Made by a program: the position numbers and the translations under genes. DNA of 64,000 nt from Chaenocephalus aceratus. Its lineage: Eukaryota; Chordata; Actinopteri; Perciformes; Channichthyidae. The first letter of the stretch is position 1. Each line of letters begins with the position of its first letter. Location: contig CM043797.1 in NCBI GenBank assembly GCA_023974075.1, positions 29,596,523-29,660,522 on the forward strand. The letters run 5' to 3'. The notes below the pieces were generated by a model. It was given only the letters and a program-made list of their open reading frames with translations, searched no databases and was not told the origin of the DNA. Below are positions 27,701 to 42,262 of the stretch, piece after piece.

Positions 27701-28150
27701 TACTGGCTTGTGAGGCATTTAGTAGCCAAAGAGCCATGTTCCCACTAGAGTTAATGGCAACCTAAAAACAAATAAAAGGAAAGTGAACATTGGACTCAGG
27801 TGGATACAAACACACCTCCACAAGACTACTCACGTACCTCTTAAACTGCTGGAAATGTAAACAGTTTGATAGTCAACTCGCTGTATCAAGTTCAAAGGCT
27901 CTTTTATTTACAGCTTTAACAGGTTCTCCCCATAAACTGTAGATTTTGGGTTGACATGGCTTTTTAAAGGCTGATGTGTAGTGGCCATGCATAGGTATAC
28001 CAATTGTCCCAAAAATATTCAACCTCTACAGAATGAATGTGGACATTAAACAACAGACAAGGTGTTTGTAAAAGCAGCAGCATGTGCAATGTAGCTGTAG
28101 ACATACACAGATGAAGAAAAATACAGAGATATGTCCTCTGACCCATCAAG

Positions 28151-28152
<2 letters not shown>

Positions 28153-28207
<55 letters not shown>
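28153..28207 (+). repeat. (CA)n microsatellite
   Basis: Pure CA tract, about 27 units. Confidence 0.97.
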
Positions 28208-28209
<2 letters not shown>

Positions 28210-28295
28210 AAGACTAATATACAGAAGCAGCCAAACATTTGTAGCCAAATGAAGACCAGATGAAGCAGCAATGAGATACTTCTGAAACACATGTT

Positions 28296-28380
<85 letters not shown>
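28296..28380 (+). repeat. (CA)n microsatellite with one TA interruption
   Basis: CA tract of 85 bp, interrupted at 28322, 88 bp downstream of the previous CA tract. Confidence 0.97.
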
Positions 28381-28383
<3 letters not shown>

Positions 28384-30274
28384 GGCACACAGACACAGAC
28401 AGACAAATACACAATCCCCTGTGCCCATGCTTCATCTAGAACTGATTTCTCTACAGCCCCAGTCTTTCTCCCATGCATACACAAACAAGTCGCACAGCAG
28501 GGGCAGCAGCTTTGTCCCTGCATTACAGGCCTGTAAAGTGCAGACATCTGTTTGCACCTGGTTAACATGCAATACAACTTCCACTTTTCCACTCACCCCT
28601 CGCCTGCTTTCTTCTCTTTGTGAGTAAACAAACAAAGTTGTTCGTGTTGACTTATACAATCCCTCCCACTATTCACTAACTTTATACTCTGAGGGATTCT
28701 GGTGCATATTTAGCAGCTGTCTATTACTACAAGCAAGACGGGTGGCTGTGATTTGTGCTGATCCATAAATCAGGAGGATACCATTTAAACCCACCTTGAC
28801 ACCAAATACAGTCAACATGTCGAAGTATCCTCGGGCAAAATACATAACTCCAAATTGCTCTCATAGGCATGTCTATGGCACTGGAGTTTGTGTTAGTCAC
28901 TGGGAAAAACGCGTCAGCCAGCCAAAAAACGATGTAATGCATAATTTGAGCTTCCCTTATTGCAAGGGAGCCTGTTTACATTAAACTGCATAATACTGTC
29001 TTCATGAAGCAGAACATGTCAGAATGAATGCAAAGGGAAATAAAATGCAGTTGAAAATTCATTCAAAATTCAACAGAGAGAGAGATAAAGAGAGAGAGGG
29101 TGCAAGGGGAAAAGACAAAAAAGTGTGTATGTGTATACATGTTTCTGTGCGTGTAATTGATAGAAGAATTTGGCCCAAAGCACAGTATGACCTCATTGCC
29201 TGCCTGACAGTTTTACACAAGCTTCGGATCAGGTTAACATAGAAGGCTAGCAGACAGACACACACACACGCACGCACAAACACATTCAATCTTCACCATT
29301 ACACCACATATTTCAACTGCTTAAGCTATTTTCCAAAGCTCAGACAAACCACAGACTGCTTTGAGAGTTCAATTCTGTGGCTGTTGACACATAAACACAC
29401 ACATTTCCACAGCGGAGAGATACATGCACACAGAAACTGCAGAAACACGAGGGACTAAGTGCACCCAGATAACATCTTAAAACAGCTATTGCTTGTAGTG
29501 TGTAGTGTTGAGAAGCGGTGAATGTTACCTTAAACAAACACCAGGGAGTGTAACAACATACAGGAGGGAATTGGCAAGTGAGGTACAAAAGTGGAGGGAC
29601 AGGGACCAAAAAAGTGAAGAACGAAAACAAAAACTGCATTATTATATATGCCAAGTCATTTTGCAACATCATATTTTGTTACTCAGAAATAGATGATCTG
29701 GTCTTCAAGATGTCCAGAAAGCTATCATAGAGTATCATAATAATACAGGACCACATAACACACCACTTACCCGATCCAAATTCAGACAATAGATGAACTC
29801 ACAAGATTTCACAACAATGATTAGACTTGGACTAAAAAACAACAGCTAATGGTCAAGTTGACCTGAGATGATGCAATGTAGAATAAACTATTTTTCATTT
29901 AGATTGGTACTGTAGTGCATTTGTATGGCAACAACTCTTTAATGACACAGAAATGACATCCAAAATTAGAAAAGAAAGAAAGCCAGTGGGTCCTTGGTCT
30001 CCTAAAAGGAACTTCTTGTGTTGAGTCTATCTTTTCTAAGGGCACAGATGCAATCGTAAAAGCAAGAACAGTGACAACACACATAACACAAGGGTTGGAC
30101 AACCTGGAATCTTTTCAGAAACAAGGGAATTAAAGAGTCGTGAATAAATGAGAGTGAAAATCGAGCGATGGAGGCACACAGCCAAAGACCTGCGGGGTTT
30201 GAGGGGCCCTGTAATGCTCCCTTTGGCTTCTAAGGTGAGAACAAGAAACCCACATGAACCTGACACAACTCTAT

Positions 30275-30321
<47 letters not shown>
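30275..30321 (+). repeat. (CA)n microsatellite
   Basis: Pure CA tract, about 23 units. Confidence 0.97.
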
Positions 30322-30323
<2 letters not shown>

Positions 30324-31729
30324 GTCTGTACAAGCAGATGGTGGGATGGCGGTAGGGCTGGCAGTCATGTTTACTTTCTGTTTGTTGTGCTTTTTTTCCA
30401 CTTAAGTCATTGTTGGATGTAATTGCTCTCCTGGCAGAAAGCTGGCAGCGTTTGACGGGAGAGTTTGTCTGTGCATGATGAAGTATGACAGACTTCACAT
30501 GTGTGTCCGTGCACCTTGTTGCTAAAACATGCAGCTGCTTTTGATGAAAAAGTATGTACAAGATGAATGTTAAGACAAAAGAGGCGTCACCAGTAAAAGC
30601 AGTCTTAGACAAAGATAAAGAGAAACAGAGAAGAAGTTGTCAGAGGGTAATTATGGAACAAATGACCCATCCCATGTAGAGAAGAAGGGAGAGCCAGCTG
30701 GACAGATTCCCAGTTTGTACATTTATGGCAGCAGAGTACTGAGGTGAGACTGAAAGGAGAAAGCCAGTACAATATGGGAGAGCAACACATACATGCATCA
30801 TGATGACTACATTGTGAATTACCCCCATCTATCAGGGGCGGATTTGTAACAAGGGAGCTTTAAAATGTCAAAACTTAGTGAGAAAGGACCGTGATCTTAG
30901 AGGGAACACAGGAGACAGGCCAATGAAAATGGAGGGGCTAGCTACGTTATCTCAACATAGACCTATTCAGTCTGTTGAACTGCATATTATAATTTCAACA
31001 ATAGCCTGCAAGCCTAAAATTCACCAGAAATCAATTGTTTGTGCGACTTATGGATATTTTTGTAATTGGCCTCCACATGTATACATTATTATATATTTCA
31101 TTATTATTATTAAATACTTACAAAAACTGATTAAGATGTGCAGGATAGAGTTATTGAATACAGTTGATCATACAAAGCAGGGTTTTAGGCAAGTTTCAGT
31201 TTCTGTCGCAACATGAAATTGCAGTTTTTAATGCTTAGGGATTATTGTATCAGCCGCAATGACCCTTAATCAAACCACTGCTCTGTACAAGTTTACACAT
31301 TTCCATGTGAAACCTTAATTTACAAGAATGAATACATGGTGAATTCAGGTACTTGGAGAAATGAACACATTTTACAATAAACAAGGAAAGTGTTAAAGAC
31401 AAAGAAAACATTTAAAGAGAAAATTACAGAAACAAGAGGTTCCAAACAAGATGTAGAGAGGCAGAGAGAGTAGTTTCCTTTTTTTGGCCCAGGCACAGCT
31501 GGTAGTACAGAACATTTTCTCTCTGTGGGTAAAGAGAAGGTAAGAGGCCTCCTTCCCTCTCCACTAATCACACTTAATGATTCAAATCGGCCTAAGAAAT
31601 ACCTTTGAAATCAAATCCACTTACAACCACACAAAAGTGCACACATGGACTCAGACACATACACCAACCTACAGCTAAAGACGCACAACACAAGGCACAC
31701 TTTTACCCAAATTCACAGACACATGCACA

Positions 31730-31730
<1 letters not shown>

Positions 31731-31807
<77 letters not shown>
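31731..31807 (+). repeat. (CA)n microsatellite
   Basis: Pure CA tract, about 38 units. Confidence 0.97.
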
Positions 31808-31809
<2 letters not shown>

Positions 31810-31957
31810 CCTGTGAGCACAGAGAGTGTTTGTTATAGAGGAAGATGTATCTGAAGAAGTGTGTTAGCCTGGATGTTTCCAATCCATCAGCAGGCCTCTA
31901 ACTAGCGATGCCGCAACTAATTGCTCCTAATGACCTCATAGGCACAGGCGCACACAT

Positions 31958-31966
31958 GCACGCACG

Positions 31967-32021
<55 letters not shown>
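31958..32021 (+). repeat. (CGCA)n-(CA)n compound microsatellite
   Basis: GCACGCACGCACG leads into a pure CA tract ending at 32021. It is the complementary-sequence partner of the TG tract at 32100. Confidence 0.95.
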
Positions 32022-32023
<2 letters not shown>

Positions 32024-32095
32024 ACACACACAAAGTAGCACATGTAAAGGAAAAAGAAGTTGAGCCAACTGGTGACCATAAAACACTGGCCTGTC

Positions 32096-32207
<112 letters not shown>

Positions 32208-33999
32208 TAAGTAAAACCCTACAGCTACATCAGGCTCCTATGGAGGCATTTCCTGAAACCTCTACACAGCACAAGATATCCTCTTTCACCCCCACCCCCA
32301 AACACACACATCCAGAAACAGAGAAACTGTAGCCCCCTTGCAAACTTCAAAGTAATTTGCTGTAGGATCAAATAAAGCTCTACTTTTCCATTTTTCAAAG
32401 ATTTACTGTGTGTTTAAGTAATGAAAGTGTATTATTGTTCTCTGAGACGGTTTTCATGGGCAGGCAATAGGCAGTTTTTGTTTCTGAAATTATTTTAGTG
32501 TGTAAGTGTAAAACCTCAGTGTATGGTTACTATGCCGTTAGCAATAAAGGAACTCTTCGGATGCTAAAGAACCAGGTTCAAATTAATCAGAAAAGTTATT
32601 TAAATGTGTATCACCATCCACACACAAACATAGCAAAACCTTCACAAGCAGGTAAGGATTGAATTTATGTTCATTTAAACGTGAAAGTGCCTTGAATAAA
32701 CTTGAAGTCCACTTGGATAGCGCAAAACTCCGCCAACGCCAAATGGCTGATTTCGCAATGTGAACAAAATTCAAAATCAATTGGTGTATCTGTCAGTTAC
32801 TTAGATAAGCTCCAAAATGTAATGGGTTCTTCCTTGGCCCACGCTTTACCTATCCACCAAGTTAAATACAAAACTGTCCACAAACAGACAAAGAAGCAAA
32901 CGGAACAGAAAACATAACCTCATGCTGAAGGTTATTGAGTACACTCATTCATTTGCACACAACATCAGCCAGAGAGATTTGAAGTTTTGGCCATAAACCA
33001 CAACATTTTAAAGATACTAATCAGTTAAACAAAAGACAAAATATTCACATAGAAAAAGTAAGTGCATGTGTTTGTTTATATGCCTGCCCCCCCGCCCACC
33101 CAAACACACACTCATGTGCATTCACTCATTGACAACAGCACTTCTGCTTCTGGGTGGCTGTTCACACTGTGCACTGGCACCTGCAGCTCTCTTTCTTACC
33201 CCCGCTAATCACTTCATTATGGATTTTTATGGTTACCATACCAATAATAGGTGGTACACAGAGCTGTGTTCTTCAAAACAGGCCTCCAGGATTATATAAA
33301 CACCCTTGTAAAGTAATATAATGGTTGGATGCCATTATTTCATTCCTCCATGTTTTATCATTTATGACACAGATTCTTTAGACTGATGAACAACAACAAC
33401 AAAAAGTTATTTTAAAATGTTTTCATCTTTTAAAAATATTTCAAAAGGATTTTCAATAGAAGTTATCTAGTACTGTGACTTTGTGTGGACTTCAGCTTGA
33501 TGCTTACCAGACTCTTTGGCTCTAACAATATATTGTGTTACCAATAGTGATGTCATAAAATTGGAGGATGATATGCTGTTGGGATTTGAGTATGTCTGTC
33601 ACAGAATTATGTATATCCTCCTAATCTTCTACATACTATTTGATTGTTTATCATCCTAGCAGAAAAATACAACTCATCTGTGAATAACAGGATAAATACC
33701 TTGATGAATTGCCAAAGAGTCAGTTATCCTAAGAAATACAACAGAATCAGTAGTTTCAGGAACATTTCCGCCATTGCTACTTGCAACTTCCTTAAAACTG
33801 GTCCAATACAGTTCAGTTAAAAGGGAAATCACACCCAATTCTGGCTACGATAGCAATTAAAAACACCAGTGCAATAAACATTGTGCATGTAATAATTTCC
33901 AACGAATCATTCAAGTCAGCCGCAGTTGTAAAGTAATGCTTGGATTCAATTAGAGGAGGTATTTTGCCGGGGGTAACATTATAGACTTGTAAGGAAAAA

Positions 34000-34034
34000 A
34001 CACACACACACAGACACAGACACAGACACAGACA

Positions 34035-34072
<38 letters not shown>

Positions 34073-34104
34073 TACATACATACATACATACATACATACA
34101 TACA
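34000..34104 (+). repeat. (CA)n / (CAGA)n / (CATA)n compound microsatellite
   Basis: CA, then ACAGACACAG units, a CA tract to about 34070, and (CATA)n at 34073-34104. Confidence 0.95.
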
Positions 34105-34254
34105 TCTCCTTGTGTTGAGTTGGGAAAAGCAGGCCGTCTGCCAAATTGCAGTCAGACAAAATGGCTGCAGCCTTGCTAAATACACTGTGGTCTGTGGTGG
34201 TGGTAGCACTCAGTTAGACAAACAAACACAGCCCACAACCACCACCGCATTCAA

Positions 34255-34371
<117 letters not shown>

Positions 34372-35360
34372 GAACATAACCAAGTCTTTGCATCCCGTAT
34401 GCGTTCCCGTACCTTAGTAGTTGCACAGTATTAATGCATTAGCTTGTGCCAATGTATTTGTGTGTGCAGAAGTGTAAGTGTGTTCACTTGCAACTATCAA
34501 AGCCAAAACTACACTCCGCGGCCATGATGGAAAGAAAAGAGAAAGAGGAGAGGAAAAATAATAGCTGTTCACAGCTTAAAAAAAACAAACTCTTCCAATA
34601 AATGTGCCCCCAATCCCCATCTGCCGCCCCCTTTTTCTTGTTCCGAGCTGCTTTTATGGGTGAAATTAGTCGTCCCCAACCCCCTGACAGGGCAATAAAA
34701 ATCTCTGCCAGGTACATACACTTCTACTAGGCCTTGGAGAGCAGAGAGCGGAGAAGAAAGAGGAAAACAGAGATGGAGGAAAAGAGTAGACCATGGGGGA
34801 AGAAAGAATGGAGGAAAAAGGAAGAATGGGAATAATATGAGAATAGTGAGAAATAAGCAAATGGTTGGGGTGGGAATAGAAATGTGAGAGTTGAAAATGT
34901 AAATGATGCTAAGAAAAGCATGAAGAAACAAAAGTAGGGTAAAATTGGGAGAAAAAGAAGGAGAGTGATTGATCGAGGAACGTTGAAGAAGGAGGCAATA
35001 CTTTGTGAGAGGAGAAACAGCAGAGAAAATGACTTTTACATCTGTGGCCAAAAGTCCCTCTGGACGTTTTAACACACAGCAACATACGGAAACACACATA
35101 TGCACACACACTGAGATTCATCCTTGACTCTCTTCTGAGAGTTTTAAAACTGAAAACTTTACATCCTGAATTGCACATAGATTTGAAATTTGCATAGAAA
35201 ACCTTTTTTCCACATGGAAGGAAACGGAGGGATGTGGAAATACATAAATTCTGAGGGGCTTTTGACAGCAGCCAGGAAAACAAGATGAATACTTGCCACT
35301 AGTGACCTCATCGGGGTCAAGGATCACACACCCTGAGAAAAGAAGCAATAGGAAAAATCT

Positions 35361-35431
35361 AAAAAAGATGGAGGGGGATGGTTGATGGGAGAATATTCTT
35401 CTCCCATCAACCATCCCCCTCCATCTTTTTT
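35361..35431. repeat. perfect 33-bp inverted repeat, 5-nt loop
   Basis: The left arm (35361-35393, starting AAAAAAGATGGAGGGGGATG) and the right arm (35399-35431, ending CCCCTCCATCTTTTTT) are complementary at all 33 positions around TATTC. Confidence 0.95.
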
Positions 35432-38019
35432 TGATTGTTCCGTACCCCTGGCTGTTCACTACTTTGACTTACATGACACAATGCTTTTACACAACTTTAA
35501 TCTGTAAATGTTTATTATTCATATTTCCAAATGTTTCCATTGGCCTAGATTGTGGTAATTACGGTTATCATCAAGTTGAAACTATATCTGTTCATTGTAG
35601 AAATAAGCTAGTTCACATCTTGACATGTACGCATCTTCATCATAATAACTTGTTCCCTCAAGTTAACATCATGTTCTCCTCCTCCGCCTCCTTTGGGACG
35701 TCAGAGACCGCATATTTTTCAAAACAGATATGCTCCTACCTAAAATGGAAAAGTATGTTCAAGACGATAGTTGACCGTTAAGGGAAGAAATAATAAATAC
35801 TTTTTCCAGATCCAGACACTATCTTCTTAATCCAGCATGAATTATTGGACCCTATTTGCTCATATACTTCACCTCTTTCCACTTGAGACATAAGTTATTT
35901 TAATTTGTTCTGGACATTTCAATCTAAAATTCCTTTTCACCTGTGTTATGTTCCAGAAAAAAGATAAGATGTTTGCAATCAATCGCAGGAAATGCCGGTA
36001 GGAGTCAACAGTGCTATAAACCATGTCCATGAAAAATGCCTCGTAACACATTCCACCAAGCCTCCTCACTATGTTGTGCATGGGAAAATGGGAAAATGTC
36101 AGAAGGGTGTGATGATAAAAGTGTAATTGTAATACTTTGTATATAAAGAACTGTATCCTGTATCAAAAAAGTGATGGGATAAGCACCAGAGGCAGAATAC
36201 ACAACTTCTCTGAAGCAGTTAGTCATAATAACAACACATTTTGATAAAAGTGTAACCATACAATGAGTTAATAAGAATAACGTATAATACAACACAATAG
36301 TGTCACACCGCTGCCGCCTAACATCATTATTCTGCAGCTCACAGCCCTGAGAGCTTTATCTCAGTCCCTGTCAGCTTCAGTCAGACAGACAGGGACAAGT
36401 GTAATTGTGGCTTGCGGCTTGGCTGTGCATTCAAACGGAAAAGCAGCTTGTCCACATCTCTGTCTGTGTGTCAGCAAGGTCCATTTGTCTTCTAGGCTGT
36501 GTGTGAATGTGTGTGTATAGGAGGGCTCAGTGTACATGAAGATTACGTCTTTAAGCCACTGTCAGTTGTAAATCTGGTAGTGGTGAGAAAAAGATGGGAC
36601 ACATGGACACACACACACACAGAAGTCAAACCACAAATGGGCTGATGGACCTGGTATGGTGAGAATGCTACGGCGGGCGCCCACTGCTGCAGCAAACTTG
36701 AATGAGCCATTTGTATAAAGCCCTTTCCCAGCACACACTCACCCTCACACACACCATATGCTGAATGACATATGACTGTAAACCCACATTGGGTATCAAA
36801 ACTTAACACCCACATGAGTTGAAACTGTACACACAGGCATTATACGCTCAGATAGGCATAATCACCACAAACAAACATCACCGCTCTGAAAAGCTCTTGT
36901 TAACATCAAGTATTTAAAAGCTATTTCATTTTATTTTAGTCAAGTGTAATAAAAAAAATAAAAAGTCAGAATTCAACTGAAATAACACTCTAAGGTACAA
37001 AGTACTGGGATATTTTTAGAGTTTGTGAGTGCAATGCATATGCATTGTTTTTAGGTTATTTTTGTTGAGACTGTATGAATGAGCGGCAAGAAAACAGGAA
37101 TTGGCGTAACCTGAGGCCAGGGGCTGAGTCCAATACACAACCCAACTATCAAACAGTGTGTGCGTCTGTGTTGTGACCTGTTGCCTGTTAGGAAGTGTTT
37201 GTTCAGTGTTTGCATAGTTAATAGAGAAATTATCAAAATGTTCCGCCAAAAAGGCAGTGTTTTGTCCTTCAGCAGTACAAGAAAAAATACTGTCTGGATG
37301 AATTACTGTTATATCTTTTCAAACTTGTTGGAAAAGTCTGGTATGGGGCTAAAGAACCTGCTTAATGTTGCATTAGTGCTACATTCATGTGGTGTGGGAA
37401 ACACCAGAGAAAATTACTTTCAACTGATAAAACTCAAGTAAATGCCCCCACTAATAGACTACACTATCAAAGTGATGTTTTTGAGCAATAAAGTATCAAA
37501 CAGCTTCTTTGTAGTGCAAGATTTGTTTCCACATTGCGATACACACCAAAGTCCACAAACTTCAAAACTGAAAGGGGAACGTCAGAGAAGCACTGGAATG
37601 TGGTATTGGCCTATGATGAGGTATACACTCTCCAGAGCCGAAGATAATACAAAAGTTATACCAAAGTTGCTAATGCTTTAAAGAGCCAGCAAGAAGATTG
37701 TGTCTTACTTTGACACTTGCATTAAATCCACTCCCTACAGTCCTTGTCTACATTTGAACAGCTTAATAATACAGTGTATCATGTACACACACCCGCATAA
37801 ATATTAAGTGAATTTGACATTTAAAATAGTAAGTACAAAGGTTATCTTGTAAACATAAACAATCACCTTCATGGAAACTTGATTGTAACACCCACTTTAA
37901 ATATTTGGATGGTTCTCTCGTGCGGTTTTATGTTTCTACTGTACAGTATTTTTCTTTGGAGCACACACGCACATAGTGTGAGTGTCAGTGATTAAGTCAC
38001 AGGACACCATGCAGGCTGT

Positions 38020-38044
38020 CTCTCAGGAGCTCAGCTCCTGAGAG
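38020..38044. repeat. 11-bp perfect inverted repeat, 3-nt loop
   Basis: CTCTCAGGAGC and GCTCCTGAGAG are complementary around TCA. Confidence 0.85.
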
Positions 38045-38384
38045 GCTCTGCAGTCTGGGCTGGCATGACCTGAGAGGGGTCAAATGTGAAAAACAACATG
38101 GTTAATTTCTTATTTCTTACACTTTTGTATAAGTCATATTTTTGTGCGATCAGATCTCCTTCTGCACAAAACATTATGTTATTCTACTTTAGATAAAAAC
38201 AAATACTCCTACATCATCGTGATTCAGATGTTTCTTTGTAAAGTACTTTTTTAGTTTGTCACAAGTGTATTGCAGAGAACATTACCTAAACTGGGAGACG
38301 CTGGACTTGGACTCCACAGCACTTGTTGTCCATGGCTGGAGCAGACCCTGGCAGTGTGCCCTTCAAAAGGGCGTAGCATTCAAA

Positions 38385-38460
38385 CAAACAAACATTTATT
38401 AAACCAGCTGTTTCGGGCCTATTGAGCGATGGCCTTCTGCTTCGAGACCATGCGTCTTCC
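38385..38460. mobile_element. possible repeat fragment (tttcgggcctattg motif)
   Basis: GCTGTTTCGGGCCTATTGAG followed by GGCCTTC resembles a motif (gtttcggcctaytggccttc) common in vertebrate dispersed repeats. Boundaries and family are unclear. Confidence 0.25.
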
Positions 38461-39495
38461 GTACTAAGTTACATTAGCTGCTTGGACCCTTGTATAACAA
38501 CGCACTTCTTTTTTGTCTTGGTTGTAAGGTGGAACACATCACAATAGCACTAAACCACTAAGGCCCAAGTAGATAAAGTAAATCCTCAAATTGAATTTTG
38601 CAATAGCGGCTGATAAGGAAGACTTGAGCTGAAAGTGCAGATTTAAGAGCTTTTTCTTTAACACTATGCTTCAGAGGATTTGTCCAATGGGGTATAACAT
38701 TAATTGGGTTGATTAATCAGTTTATCTAACAAGTTAGAATTTTGAAGACCGTTTTACCTAGAATTTTACCTAGAATTGCAAGATATAATTCAAAACATTG
38801 GCAACAGTTAGGCCACGGACTTAAGAGTGATTGAACATGAACAGTGTGTATAGAGATAACATTGTATGTGTGAGTGTTTGTGTTCTTGAGTGTTGGTCTA
38901 TAATCCCACGGCACGGTCAGTGTTTACTTTTCCTCTGGAGACATGAGTTCTATTTCAGGGAGTGGAGCAACAAGACGGGGAAGAGACAGGTGCCAAGGAA
39001 GTCAGCGCAGAGTCTATGAATAACAAACTGAAGGAGAAACGGATGATGGCGTGTTGGCGGTGAAAAGCAGCTCCCTTACAGAGAACACAACTACAAAAAC
39101 AATGATTCACTTTTGAACTTGTTAATGTTATCATTACTCTTTCAATTAAATCCCATTATTAAGATTTGATCAATATTTTCTTAACTTTATTTACCTCTCT
39201 GATTCCACAATACCATCTATTTACATCCAAGTAGTCGCTCCCTTTTTCCTCTCTAGATATCTGTTGATAAAACATGGCGCCCACCTCTCGTCTGTATGTA
39301 CAGTAAATCATTTTCTCTTTCTCAGCTGCCTGTTGGATTGCAGACCATTTCAATGCAGCAATTGCTGGAACATTTCCACTTAATATCAGAAAAATATCCA
39401 CACACATTTACACATTCTTATTAATGTCTTATTCCATTTTGCCATAAATAAAAAACATCAATGTTCAATCTGAATACAACACATGCACTAACGTA

Positions 39496-39775
39496 CAAGG
39501 CAAGGCAAGGCAAGTTTATTTATATAGCATCTTTCAACACAAGGCAACTCAAAGTGCTTTACAAAAAACGAAAGACATTAAGAAAATGACATTTAAAATC
39601 AGTCATTAAAAAGAAAAGATAATAAAAGAAACATTAAAAGAAAAAATACATGGATAAAAGTTACAGTGCAGTTTAAGATGTGAATAGTTCAATTAAAAGC
39701 AGTGGCAAAAAGAAAAGTCTTTAGTCTGGATTTAAAAGTAGTCAGAGTTGCAGCGGACCTGCATATTCTGTATGC
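39496..39775 (+). mobile_element. retroposon tail copy 1 (caaggcaagtttatttatatag family)
   Basis: (CAAGG)n leads into CAAGTTTATTTATATAGCAT, then CACAAGGCAACTCAAAGTGC, a very common fish dispersed repeat. The first 162 bp are nearly identical to the copy at 40869. This copy continues with AGTCTTTAGTCTGGATTTAA and GAGTTGCAGCGGACCTGCA, which recall also places in the same longer repeat family. Confidence 0.7.
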
Positions 39776-40868
39776 ATGTGCAAGCTCTACATTATCCTCC
39801 GATAGTGTCACCGTGGTACTGCACAGTCCATGGATGAATTACGTTCCAAGGAGAAGCAGGAAAACACACACAGTCATGCTAGAGAGGTTCCCAGAAGTTG
39901 TCTGTCAAGTGGTAATACCAGTCAATTATAGCCTACAAGCTTTTATAAAAAGGATCAGTATCTTGGCTCGATGCGAAAACATGATGGACACAACACTAAT
40001 GGCCACTCACACTTCCCAGAAAGTCCCTACTAAAAAAATGATCACATAATTTCCAGGCACTGGTCAAACTGTATGACACTTGCACCTCTGCCTCTCTGCT
40101 ACTCTAAACACAGGATGTAAGGATTGGGGATCTGGAAATGTTACTTCCATTCATTTCTTTGCCAAACAAATGCATGTTTGTTGAGGTATTTCACTAATCC
40201 CTCTCAGGAAGCACTGAAGGCTCCAACAATAATTCCATGCAGAAACAAATCCACACTGCATTGGTGCATACAAAAGGCATGTATTCACATATGAAACACG
40301 CTTCAGACATATAGTGAATGCATGCACACCCACCCACACGCAAACGCAGCGAGCAGGGAGATAAATCAGTCTGTGAACAGGGTTACAGAAATCCATATTA
40401 TGTGCTTACTTAGTTTCAGCACATTAATAAAACTTGTCCCAGTCACAAGTCAGGAGCAGAGGAGAAACAGCTATGTCTGCAGAAGATCAGGAGAAGGGGG
40501 ACAGTACTCCCCAATGCTCTGTGGGTATGGGTGTGTGTGTGTGTATGTATGCAAACTTTATCATGATTTAGCTTTTACATGATATCTCCTGGGTAATGAC
40601 TACAAAAGCACACAGACACAGCACAAAGAACACATTCAGCAGCTTCAATAGCTAGCCAATTAGTTTGCCCAGCCTACGTAGTTTACCTCTGTGCTGATAT
40701 GCTCTGCTAAGATATGTTTTTTCATCCGTTAAGCTTTGCTGTCCTGACATTCCTATAAAACACAGGAAGCTGCCGTCAGCTGGCAATGCAGATGTTGGAT
40801 GGATGGGAGACGACTTTATTTTTTTCTAAAGCCAAATTCTCTCCCACGCAGCCATATATACCAATGGG

Positions 40869-41030
40869 CAAGGCAAGGCAAGGCAAGTTTATTTATATAG
40901 CACTTTTCAACACAAGGCAATTCAAAGTGCTTTACAAAAAACGAAAGACATTAAGAAAATGGCATTTAAAATCAGTCATTAAAAAGAAAAGCTAATAAAA
41001 TAAACGTAAAAAGAAAAAATACATGGATAA
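40869..41030 (+). mobile_element. retroposon tail copy 2 (same family and orientation)
   Basis: This is a near-identical 162-bp match to 39496-39657, in the same orientation and 1.37 kb downstream. It ends abruptly at ACATGGATA where copy 1 continues. Confidence 0.75.
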
Positions 41031-42262
41031 TGGGGACCATTTTCCGAGGCGAGCACACCCATCCGCTTCCCAAATGGATCCTTACCACCTGCTCATGAGA
41101 CTTCTGGGAAAGGCCCATCAGCTGCCCAAGGCTGGGAGAGGGGAGTCTGCTGTTACAGACGAGCAGGGTTACAGGGGTTAACTCTCCAACAAGAGGCCGA
41201 TTTACAGCCACGGACAGGAACCATCTATCAGCACTCTGTGGGTTGTCACAAAAGGGCCGGATCCATCTGCCTTGGGCCAAAGTCACTGCTAAAAAACGTG
41301 CCTTATAGAATTAAAAATGAATAGACGAGACACTTCCTGGGGCATGGTAATGACCTGCCAATGCAGCTCATTTAATTATCCTGAAGTTTTATAAGCATTT
41401 TTATGTGGGATATTATCCATACAGATTTATTTTCATGAGACTATGGTTAAAGAACATAAAAAGGTTGAAGATTGAATTTGGAAACATAAAAAATATACTT
41501 TAAAAGGCCTTCCTCTCAGATTATTCATAACTATTTGTTATAGTGCGTAAGTGGTGCACAAGCAAACGAGCAAATGAAATAAATACATGTAGTCCAGAAG
41601 ATTTTTATTATCTCCTTAGCCAATATTTAGCGCACATGATTAACTGTTATCCACTATTTGTGGTTGAGAGAGAAAAAAGCACAACACATTCAGAGCCAGG
41701 CCTAAACAGAAGGGCTTTTCTTGGTAAGTATATGTGGTGTCCCTAGAAAGAGGATAATGGCTCAATGTGATGTTTCTAAGAATTTCAATTTAGTGTCCAA
41801 AACACCAGAATTTGGTTTGATAAAAATGTAAAGAGTAAAAAATATATAATGAAGGAAATTAAAGAGCCATAGTTGCACTGTTTGAGATGTCACCTCTTTA
41901 CAATGAACATGGATCCTACTTTAATTTGAAAATAACCTGCATTAAAGGTGTTTTGGTTAAAGTTCAGGGGGAATTGTCTAGGTGTGGAAACTTTCACTGC
42001 CACAGACTTACAAAGTAACATTTCCCATCAAACCCATGACTAGAGCTTATTTCTGGTAAAAAGTCATCAGTAATTGTTTTACTAATGACACATTGTGCTG
42101 AAAAAAGTTAAAAATATGTAGTCATTTGGGTGAAAAATGCAGAAACTGTACAGTATGATGGTGTTGTATTGAACATGAACAACAACTGCTGTCGTCTGTT
42201 TGCCTCAAGGATCAGCATTTCATAAGCAACAGTTTTTCCAAATAGTTCAGAATAAAAGTTAA

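Larger units (their letters stand above)
35435..42255. other. intergenic, no gene seen
   Basis: AT-rich DNA with two retroposon tails (39496 and 40869) and no recognised coding exon. Confidence 0.65.

Noticed and set aside
34569..35111. 180-codon minus-strand open frame
   Set aside because: It follows from purine-rich + strand sequence that lacks stops on the complement; no recognisable domain.
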